Assembly (NCBI RefSeq): GCF_003315175.1
Contig: NZ_QNRQ01000001.1
Span: forward strand, 1-64,000
DNA length: 64,000 nucleotides
Origin: Eoetvoesiella caeni
GTDB taxonomy: Bacteria > Pseudomonadota > Gammaproteobacteria > Burkholderiales > Burkholderiaceae_B
Direction: 5' to 3'
Part shown: positions 56,552-64,000 of the stretch, one piece after another
How the letters are laid out: each line of letters opens with the position of its first letter
Numbering within the stretch: position 1 is the stretch's first letter
Made by a program: the position numbers and the translations under genes
The notes under the pieces: model-generated
What the model was told of the DNA's origin: nothing
Database searches by the model: none
What the model saw: only the letters and a program-made list of their open reading frames with translations

Positions 56552-58219
56552 ATGAATGCTGGAACCGATGCCATGATGAAGATCAGTCCGTTGGCCGGGT
56601 TGCCGCCGCCGCCCGATGCTTTGATCGACGTCGATAAACTGATTTCGGCCTACTACGATGTTCCCGATATTGCCGATCCATTGCAGCGCATTTCATTTGG
56701 AACCTCAGGGCATCGCGGCTCGGCTTTCAACCTGACCTTCAACGAACTGCATGTCTTGGCCATTACCCAGGCCATTTGCCACTATCGCCGGCATCAAGGC
56801 ATAGACGGCCCCCTATTCATGGGCATCGACACCCATGCGCTGTCGGTGCCGGCCTTCCGTTCGGCGCTTGAGGTGCTTGCGGGCAACGGCGTGCATGTGA
56901 TGGCGGCACTGGACGGCGAATACACCCCTACCCCGGCGGTGTCGTTGGCCATACTGACTTACAACGATAAACGCAGCAGCGGCTTGGCGGACGGAATCGT
57001 CATTACCCCTTCGCACAATCCGCCAGAAGACGGCGGATTCAAATACAACCCGCCCAACGGCGGCCCTGCCGACACCGATGTCACTACCTGGATAGAACAC
57101 AAAGCCAACGAAATACTGTTGAATGGCTCGGCGAACGACGTCAAGCGCATCCCCTTTGAGCGCGCCCTGCATGCGCAGACTACGCACGCCTACGACTTCA
57201 TGGCGGCTTATGTGCTGGAGCTGGAGTCGGTAATCGATATGCAGGCGATACGTGCCAGCGGCATACGCATGGGAGTCGACCCGATGGGCGGGGCCGGCGT
57301 GCACTATTGGCCCATGATCGCCGGCCACTATCAACTGGACCTGAGCGTGCTCAATTCCAAGATCGACGCCACCTTCAGCTTCATGCCCGTCGACTGGGAT
57401 GGCCGTATCCGCATGGATCCGTCTTCGGTATATGCCATGCAAAGCCTTATAGCCAAGAAAGACGACTACACGCTGGCGTTCGCGTGCGACACCGATCATG
57501 ACAGGTACGGTATCGTCACACCAGGTTCGGCGCTGATCCCGGCAAATCACTACTTCTCGGCGGCGGTCGATTATCTGCTTCGATTTCGGCCCGACTGGAA
57601 TCAGGGCGCCGCCATAGGCAGGACCATCGCAAGCACTCAGATGATAGACCGCGTAGCGGGCGACCTGAAGCGCAATGTGTACGAGGTTCCCGTGGGCTTC
57701 AAGTGGTTTGCGGCAGGCCTGCGCGACGCAACTCTGGGCGTTTGCGGTGAAGAAAGCGCGGGAGCGAGTTTCTTGCGCCGTAATGGCAAAGTCTGGACTA
57801 CCGACAAGGACGGCATAGCGGCCGCCCTGCTTTCGGCGGAAATGACCGCGCGAACGGGGCGGGACCCCGCACAGGCCTATGACGCACTGTCGGAAAGGCT
57901 GGGCACTTCATTCGCCAAGCGGATCCAGGCGCCCGCCACGGCACAAAAGAGAAAGAAGCTGGCCAGCCTGTCGGCGCGGCAAATGACGGCATCTACCTTG
58001 GCCGGCGACCCGATTCTGGCCGTACTGACCCGGGCGCCCGGAAACAATGAGCCCATCGGCGGTCTGAAAACGATCACTGCGCAAGGATGGTTTGCCGCCA
58101 GACCTTCCGGCACGGAGGACATCTACAAGATTTACGCCGAAAGTTTTCGCGACGAGCAGCATTTAAGCTCCATACTGATCCAGGCGCAAGCAATGGTCGA
58201 TGCCGCACTCGAGGAATAG
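56552..58219 (+). CDS. pgm: Alpha-D-phosphoglucomutase
   Basis: Interconverts glucose 1-phosphate and glucose 6-phosphate. The 555-residue protein is of the PGM/PMM type with GTSGHRGSAF at the N-terminus, the phosphoserine loop TPSHNPPEDGG, the metal-binding loop DTDHDRYG (DGD-type) and the sugar-specificity loop CGEESAGASF; RPSGTEDIYKIY closes domain 4. AAAGGAG precedes the ATG. It links glucan phosphorylase output to the pentose phosphate enzymes and can supply glucose 1-phosphate for UDP-glucose used by the next gene. Confidence 0.94.
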   Translation: MNAGTDAMMKISPLAGLPPPPDALIDVDKLISAYYDVPDIADPLQRISFGTSGHRGSAFNLTFNELHVLAITQAICHYRRHQGIDGPLFMGIDTHALSVPAFRSALEVLAGNGVHVMAALDGEYTPTPAVSLAILTYNDKRSSGLADGIVITPSHNPPEDGGFKYNPPNGGPADTDVTTWIEHKANEILLNGSANDVKRIPFERALHAQTTHAYDFMAAYVLELESVIDMQAIRASGIRMGVDPMGGAGVHYWPMIAGHYQLDLSVLNSKIDATFSFMPVDWDGRIRMDPSSVYAMQSLIAKKDDYTLAFACDTDHDRYGIVTPGSALIPANHYFSAAVDYLLRFRPDWNQGAAIGRTIASTQMIDRVAGDLKRNVYEVPVGFKWFAAGLRDATLGVCGEESAGASFLRRNGKVWTTDKDGIAAALLSAEMTARTGRDPAQAYDALSERLGTSFAKRIQAPATAQKRKKLASLSARQMTASTLAGDPILAVLTRAPGNNEPIGGLKTITAQGWFAARPSGTEDIYKIYAESFRDEQHLSSILIQAQAMVDAALEE

Positions 58220-58285
58220 AACCGTGGCAACGCTCTATGCACACCAGCAAGGCTTCCGCGACAAGACAGTGCAGCGAGGACGCGA

Positions 58286-61200
58286 ATGAGACTGAAAGCA
58301 CGCCTGAGCCAATTCCTTGAGTCTGCACAATACGCGACGGACACACACCCCGATCAGCAGCCAATACGCTCTGAACTGTTCAGCGTTGAACGGCTGCAAG
58401 AACATGCTGCCAGCCTGGCAGCCAACCAGGTCGTCGATGCTGGCCGGGAAAGCGGCAATATGCTTGCGAGGCGCAGCGCCGAAAACGAAAAAAAATTGCT
58501 CAAGTGCTATAACACCGCCACCGGCGACACGCTGCAACACAGATCCATCACGCCGGCGGCCGAATGGCTGCTGGATAATTACCGTGTTATTGAAGGGCAA
58601 TTCAAAGATGTCCAGCTGGGACTTCAGTCGCGTTCATATCGCAGCCTGCCGCGACTGGCTCAAGGCCCCCTGGCAGGCAAGCCGCACGTCTACGGCGTCA
58701 TCTGGGCTTTCATTGCACATACCGACAGCCGTTTTGATCCGGGCTTGCTGCGTCGCTACCTTGAGGCTTATCAAAAAGTCCAGCCTCTGAGCATCGCCGA
58801 GCTGTGGGCCATTCCTGTTACGCTGCGCTGCTTGATGATAGAGAACCTGCGGCGGGTAAGCGTGAATGTCGCCGAACGGCAAGAGGTACGGCAGCGGGCC
58901 GACCGCTTCGCCGACGATCTGCTTCGGGTGGACAAACTCGATCCGCAAAAAGTCGACTCCATCCTGCGCGAACTGACCAGCAAGCCGATTGCGTCCTCGT
59001 TCGCTGTACAGCTTATCCAGCGGCTGCGCTATCAGGACATCTCATTGCATTGGCTGAATCAAGAGCTGAACCGCCAGGGCCTATCGTCCGAGACTTTGGT
59101 CCAAATGGAGCACGCCACGCAAGCGGCCGACAACATGACGGTACGCAACATCATTACCAGTTTGCGTGAAATGTGGGCGTTCGACTGGCAAGTGTTTTTC
59201 GAAGAAGTCAGTGTGGTCGAAGAGCTCTTGCGCCGCCATCCCGGTTACGCCGACATGGACTTCACCACCCGCGATCGATACCGGCACGCGATAGAGGTGC
59301 TGGCCGGCAGGTCGCCGCTTAGCGAAATGGAAGTGGCGCACGCCGCGCTGGCCAAGGCGGCCAAGTCCCAAGCCGAATTTCCAGACGATCCGCGAAGATG
59401 CGATCCGGGGTACTACCTTATCACGCAGGGTCGCCGTGAATTCGAACGTGAAATAGCTTATCGCGCCAGCTTCGGCCAACTTTGCCTGCGCGCCTACACC
59501 TCGTATCCCGCCACCGCATATATCGGAACCATACTGTTGCTGACGGCGCTGTTCCTGTTCGTGCCGCTATGGTATAGCCACAAGGCAGGCGCGCCCATCG
59601 CGGGATTGTTTCTGCTGGCCGTGGCGGGCGCGTTTATTGCCTCGGACTTGGCCGTGCTGCTGGCCAACAAGGCAATCGAAAGCATGGTGCCGCCGCGACA
59701 TCTGCTAAGGCTTGAGCTCAAGCATGGAATTCCGCCCGACATGAAAACTTTTGTCGTGGTACCCACCATGCTTGCCAACAAGAACACTGTGTCGGCTCAG
59801 ATAGAACAACTGCAAGTACATTATCTTGCCAACCCGGAAGACCATGTTCACTTTGCCCTGCTGACAGATTGGGTCGACGCCGACACCGAAACGCGTGAAG
59901 AAGATGTACCGCTGCTGAAGACGGCCATCGAACAGATTGCGGCGTTGAATGCCCAATATGGTCCCGCCTCGAACGGCGAGCCCCGCTTCTTTCTTTTCCA
60001 CAGAAAGCGGCTGTGGAACGAGGCGCAGCAAAAATGGCTTGCATGGGAACGCAAGCGGGGCAAGCTGCATGAGTTCAATCGATTACTGCGAGGAGCAAGC
60101 AACACCTCGTTCATCACCCTGGACGGCCGCCAACCCCATGCTCCCGCCGGCATCCGTTTTGTCATTACCCTGGACAGTGACACACGCTTGCCTCTGGGCG
60201 CTGTCAGGCAACTGGTGGGAACGGCCGCCCACCCGCAGAATCGGCCCCGTCTGCATCCGGACACGCAGCAGGTCATTGAAGGCTATGGCATTTTGCAACC
60301 CCGCATCACGCCTCTGCTGCCCAATAGCCGCGACACATCCGTATTCCAGCGGATATTCTCCGGCCCCAGCGGCATAGACCCGTATGCCGGCGCAGTCTCC
60401 AATATTTATCAGGACGTATTCGGGGCGGGCAGCTACACAGGCAAAGGCATCTATGACGTGGACGCATTCGAGGCTTCCCTGGCGGGACGCATTCCTGAAA
60501 ACACCATTCTCAGCCACGATCTTTTCGAAGGTACTTTTGCCCGTTGCGGTCTGATTACCGACGTTGAACTGTTTGAAGACTTCCCATCCAATTACCAGGT
60601 GGCCGCATCGCGCACGCACCGCTGGATGCGCGGAGACTGGCAACTGCTGCCATGGATACTGGGCCTGACCAAACAGCCGATTCCCGCCATCGACCGTTGG
60701 AAGATGCTGGACAATCTACGCCGCTCGGTATCGTCTCCGGCCATGGTCCTTACCTTGCTTGCAGCCTGGACGGTGCCGAACGCCCCAGTAGCCGTCTGGA
60801 CCGCGTATGTGCTGCTGGCGCTGGCGGCGCCGGCCATATTGTCCATCTTGCGCGGCCTGCTGCCCGCGCACCGCGACGTTTCCCTGGCAAGCCACGCGCG
60901 CGCCGTCGGCAACGACCTGCTGTATGGCGCCGGCCAGACCGCCGTCATGCTGACCCTGCTCGGGCATCAATGCTGGCTGGCGCTGGACGCCATCGGCCGT
61001 ACCTTGTTCCGCCTGCTTGTCAGCCATCGCCTATTGCTTGAATGGGTGACCGCCGCGCAGGCCAAGCGGCACGCGGGTGTGTCGCTAAAGAGCTTTACCT
61101 GGTCCCTGCGCGGCAGTCTTATTCTGGCTTGTGTGTTGTTCCTGATAGTGGCCTGGGTCAGTCCTCATAACCTATACCCTGCCGCGCCATTTCTTATTTT

Positions 61201-64000
61201 ATGGTGCCTGGCGTCGATTTTTGCCCGGCTTATCAGCTTGCCGCCTGAAAAGGTGCTGCTTGAAGAGACCAGTGCGGCCGACACAGTCGCATTGCGGCTC
61301 GAAGCGCGGCGCATCTGGCGATTCTTTACTACTTTCGTCAGTGCCGAGGATAATTTCCTTCCTCCTGACAATTTCCAGGAAGACCCCGACCCCGTCGTCG
61401 CCCATCGGACCTCCCCCACCAACCTGGGGCTTTATCTTCTGTCCATTCAGGCGGCGCGCGACTTCGGCTGGATCGGTTCGGACGACATGGCGCAGCGGCT
61501 GGAAGCCACCCTGGAGACCATGCAGAAGCTGCAACGGTATCGAGGACATTTTTTCAATTGGTACGACACCCAAACCCTCGACACGCTCAAGCCGCAATAC
61601 ATTTCCACCGTGGACAGCGGTAATTTGGCGGGACATCTGCTGGCGCTCGAGAGCGGCTGCCGCGAAATGGCATCCAGTCCGCTGTTCGACGCCATGGACC
61701 TGGCCGGCATCGCCGATTCTGTACAACTGCTCAGCGACGCCATCATGTCCGCCAAGGACGATCGGCGCACATCGACGGTGAATCTAAGCCAGCTGAACAA
61801 AGGCCTGGACGATTTCGAATCCTGCCTGCTCGACACGCCAGCCAACGCGCGGGAATGGGCCGAGCGCTGGTCCGAGCTGGACAATCGGGCTACGGTTTTG
61901 CTTGACCTGGCTCACACCTTCGCCCACGAACGCGGCGATATCGGCCACAGCGAGGTGTATGCGTGGGCCAAGGCGGTTCATGACGACGTTGCCAGTCACC
62001 TGAGGGACTTGCCGCTGCTGGATCAGCACGACGACGAAGGCATGGACGACGTCAATGTCGAGGCACCCACCGATGCCCGGCGTCAATTGAACAACAGGTT
62101 CGACGCGCTGGCACAGACCGCCATGGCCTTGTTCCAGGAGATGCAATTCGGCTTTCTGTATGACCGAACCCGGCAGCTTTTCTCTATCGGCTATCGCGTA
62201 CAGGAAGACAGCCTGGACAATAGCTATTACGACTTGCTGGCATCCGAAGCGCGCGTCGCCAGCTTCATCGCGATCGCCAAGGGCGATATCCCTTCGATAC
62301 ATTGGTTCCGCCTGGGCCGCCCCTTGACCGCCATTGACGGCGGCGCGGTACTGATGTCGTGGTCGGGGTCCATGTTCGAATACCTGATGCCCTCGCTCAT
62401 CATGTTTACGCCGCGCCACAGCATGCTGGGGCACTCATGCCGCCTGGCCGTCGAACGCCAGATCGAATACGGCCGCGAACGCCGCCTTCCTTGGGGCATA
62501 TCCGAATCCGCGTACAACATCCGCGATCGCGCCCTGACCTACCAGTATTCCGGCTTCGGAGTGCCCGGTTTGGGGCTGAAGCGAGGCCTGACGCAAAACA
62601 TGGTGGTGGCACCTTATGCAACCTTGCTGGCGGCCATGTACGACACTCCCGCGTCCGCTGAGAATCTCAAGCACATCGAAATGGCCGGCGGACGGGGCAC
62701 GTTCGGCTTTTATGACGCCATCGACTACACACTCCAACGCCTTCCCGAGGGCAAGCGGTCCGCGCCGGTGCGCGTCTATATGGCTCACCATCAGGGCATG
62801 TCGCTGGTAGCGCTGGGCAACGCGCTGTTCGCAGGCAATATGCGTCATCGTTTCCACCGGCATCCCATCATCCGCGCCGCCGACCTGCTGCTGCAAGAGC
62901 CGCAGCCGCGTGAAGCGGGAATTACCCGCTCGGGTCCCGATATCATTGATGTGGCACAGGCGAGGAAAAGCGCCCAGCCGATTTCCCGCCGGTTCCATTC
63001 GGCAAAACAGGCGGTTCCGTCCACCTTGCTGTTGTCCAACGGCAGCTACTCGTTGATGGTCACTACCGCAGGGTCCGGCTACAGCAGTTGGAACGGCTTG
63101 GCCATTACGCGCTGGCGGGAAGACTTCGTGGCCGACGACCAGGGCAGTTATCTTTATCTGCGGGACACAGGAAGCGGTGATGTCTGGTCGGCGACCTTGC
63201 AGCCGATCGGCATCGAACCCGACCGCTATGAAGTCGTCTTCTCGGAAGACCGCGCGCGTATCAGCCGCAAGGACGATACCTTGTCCAGCATGGTCGAAAT
63301 CATCGTCTCGCCTGAAGACAATGCTGAAATCCGCCGTCTCTCGATCACGAATTCGGGCGCGCAGCCGCGTGAAATCGAAATCACTTCCTATGCTGAAATA
63401 GTGCTGGCGCCCAAAGCGGCGGACAGCGCCCACCCTGCCTTCTCGAATCTCTTCATTCAAACAGAATACCTGCCCCAGATACACGGGCTTGTCGCCAAGC
63501 GGCGCCCGCGCGCAACGCAAGACCCGCCGGTCTGGGCCGCGCATGTCGTGTCGGGCGCGACGCAGGGCGAGACACTGGAATATGAGACCGACCGCGCTCT
63601 TTTCCACGGCCGGGGCCGTTCGGTTCACAATCCTGTCGCCATTTTCGACGGGCGCCCTTTGTCCAACACGGAAGGCGCCGTTCTTGATCCGATCTTCAGC
63701 TTGCGTACCCGCATACAATTGCCGCCCGGAGCTACCAAAAGGGTCATGTTCGCCACGATGGCGGCAGCCACGCGCGAAGATGTGCTGGCCTTGGCTGACA
63801 AATACCATGACCCATCCAGCTTCGATCGCATCTCGACCCAGGCCTGGATTCAGAGCCAGGTCGGCTTGCATCATCTTGGCATCGCCGCCGAAGAGGCCAA
63901 TCTGTTTCAATACTTGGGCAGCCGTATTCTGTTCACCGATCCGGCCATGCGCCCTGGCTCGGAGATCCTGAAGCACAACACCCTTAACGCCACCTCGTTA
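58286..64000 (+). CDS. ndvB: Cyclic beta-1,2-glucan synthase, partial (cut by window end)
   Basis: Very large membrane enzyme that makes cyclic or linear beta-1,2-glucan from UDP-glucose. The frame is open from the ATG at 58286 (GAGGA upstream) to the window end, about 1,905 residues, against about 2,800 in Rhizobium NdvB/ChvB. The first 400 residues are helical. A membrane segment follows (YIGTILLLTALFLFV), then the GT84 catalytic part with TLDSDTRLP, NTILSHDLFEG and the trailing Q/RxxRW-like HRWMRGDWQ. After several membrane segments a glucoamylase-like domain begins (TVDSGNLAGHLLAL, YNIRDRALTYQYSGFG), then the start of the glycoside-phosphorylase part. It follows pgm by 66 bases. Periplasmic glucans serve osmoadaptation. 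Confidence 0.93.
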   Translation, partial: MRLKARLSQFLESAQYATDTHPDQQPIRSELFSVERLQEHAASLAANQVVDAGRESGNMLARRSAENEKKLLKCYNTATGDTLQHRSITPAAEWLLDNYRVIEGQFKDVQLGLQSRSYRSLPRLAQGPLAGKPHVYGVIWAFIAHTDSRFDPGLLRRYLEAYQKVQPLSIAELWAIPVTLRCLMIENLRRVSVNVAERQEVRQRADRFADDLLRVDKLDPQKVDSILRELTSKPIASSFAVQLIQRLRYQDISLHWLNQELNRQGLSSETLVQMEHATQAADNMTVRNIITSLREMWAFDWQVFFEEVSVVEELLRRHPGYADMDFTTRDRYRHAIEVLAGRSPLSEMEVAHAALAKAAKSQAEFPDDPRRCDPGYYLITQGRREFEREIAYRASFGQLCLRAYTSYPATAYIGTILLLTALFLFVPLWYSHKAGAPIAGLFLLAVAGAFIASDLAVLLANKAIESMVPPRHLLRLELKHGIPPDMKTFVVVPTMLANKNTVSAQIEQLQVHYLANPEDHVHFALLTDWVDADTETREEDVPLLKTAIEQIAALNAQYGPASNGEPRFFLFHRKRLWNEAQQKWLAWERKRGKLHEFNRLLRGASNTSFITLDGRQPHAPAGIRFVITLDSDTRLPLGAVRQLVGTAAHPQNRPRLHPDTQQVIEGYGILQPRITPLLPNSRDTSVFQRIFSGPSGIDPYAGAVSNIYQDVFGAGSYTGKGIYDVDAFEASLAGRIPENTILSHDLFEGTFARCGLITDVELFEDFPSNYQVAASRTHRWMRGDWQLLPWILGLTKQPIPAIDRWKMLDNLRRSVSSPAMVLTLLAAWTVPNAPVAVWTAYVLLALAAPAILSILRGLLPAHRDVSLASHARAVGNDLLYGAGQTAVMLTLLGHQCWLALDAIGRTLFRLLVSHRLLLEWVTAAQAKRHAGVSLKSFTWSLRGSLILACVLFLIVAWVSPHNLYPAAPFLILWCLASIFARLISLPPEKVLLEETSAADTVALRLEARRIWRFFTTFVSAEDNFLPPDNFQEDPDPVVAHRTSPTNLGLYLLSIQAARDFGWIGSDDMAQRLEATLETMQKLQRYRGHFFNWYDTQTLDTLKPQYISTVDSGNLAGHLLALESGCREMASSPLFDAMDLAGIADSVQLLSDAIMSAKDDRRTSTVNLSQLNKGLDDFESCLLDTPANAREWAERWSELDNRATVLLDLAHTFAHERGDIGHSEVYAWAKAVHDDVASHLRDLPLLDQHDDEGMDDVNVEAPTDARRQLNNRFDALAQTAMALFQEMQFGFLYDRTRQLFSIGYRVQEDSLDNSYYDLLASEARVASFIAIAKGDIPSIHWFRLGRPLTAIDGGAVLMSWSGSMFEYLMPSLIMFTPRHSMLGHSCRLAVERQIEYGRERRLPWGISESAYNIRDRALTYQYSGFGVPGLGLKRGLTQNMVVAPYATLLAAMYDTPASAENLKHIEMAGGRGTFGFYDAIDYTLQRLPEGKRSAPVRVYMAHHQGMSLVALGNALFAGNMRHRFHRHPIIRAADLLLQEPQPREAGITRSGPDIIDVAQARKSAQPISRRFHSAKQAVPSTLLLSNGSYSLMVTTAGSGYSSWNGLAITRWREDFVADDQGSYLYLRDTGSGDVWSATLQPIGIEPDRYEVVFSEDRARISRKDDTLSSMVEIIVSPEDNAEIRRLSITNSGAQPREIEITSYAEIVLAPKAADSAHPAFSNLFIQTEYLPQIHGLVAKRRPRATQDPPVWAAHVVSGATQGETLEYETDRALFHGRGRSVHNPVAIFDGRPLSNTEGAVLDPIFSLRTRIQLPPGATKRVMFATMAAATREDVLALADKYHDPSSFDRISTQAWIQSQVGLHHLGIAAEEANLFQYLGSRILFTDPAMRPGSEILKHNTLNATSL

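Overview
The window comes from a Gram-negative, GC-rich bacterium. The lipoprotein signals, the cyclic beta-1,2-glucan synthase, the CbpA/CbpM pair and the mix of families suggest a betaproteobacterium of the Burkholderiales, perhaps Alcaligenaceae. That placement is inference from gene content. Nearly everything looks accessory: a transposition module, metal and sulfur resistance, stress proteins, and a portable set of central carbon genes. No rRNA, tRNA or CRISPR array was seen.

Layout. 1-3.6 kb: an AT-richer Tn7-like module (tnsA-tnsB-tnsC, minus strand). Its tnsC runs into a 23-bp tandem repeat, probably an insertion-sequence end, and its tnsA lacks a normal start codon. 4-8.5 kb: a short-chain dehydrogenase, then arsenic genes (arsR, arsC, arsB and a convergent arsO-like monooxygenase). 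8.6-10.7 kb: a persulfide module (BigR/SqrR-type sensor, two YeeE/YedE half-transporters, divergent persulfide dioxygenase). 10.8-22.5 kb: a P-type ATPase, a patatin, a flavin/PepSY electron-transfer operon, a VIT-family transporter, an atypical Nramp protein and a beta-CASP hydrolase. 22.8-30.7 kb: acetate kinase, phosphoketolase, glucan phosphorylase, a BON protein and an erythromycin-esterase-like protein. 30.9-40.8 kb: cold-shock protein, TerC/CBS protein and many small envelope stress proteins around a second sigma-54 gene (rpoN) and an orphan NtrC-type activator. 40.9-47.9 kb: hppD, ada, a dienelactone hydrolase, kefC, cbpAM and acylphosphatase. 48-64 kb: a ferritin-like protein, a DUF1328 protein, then an operon-like series gnd-zwf-tal-pgi-tkt-pgm-ndvB; ndvB runs off the window.

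How it works together. Glucan phosphorylase, phosphoglucomutase, Pgi, Zwf, Gnd, Tal, Tkt, phosphoketolase and acetate kinase make a nearly complete route from glucan or hexose phosphate to acetate plus ATP. The same sugar phosphates can feed UDP-glucose for the glucan synthase.

The most notable signal is regulatory. At least nine intergenic sites match the sigma-54 -24/-12 consensus with the required GG-N10-GC spacing. They lie in front of rpoN itself and of the BON, esterase-like, SYLF, DUF883, glycosyltransferase, OsmB-like, PRC-barrel and DUF1328 genes. The island therefore appears to carry its own sigma factor, its own activator and their regulon. These sites were found by reading by eye and have not been tested.
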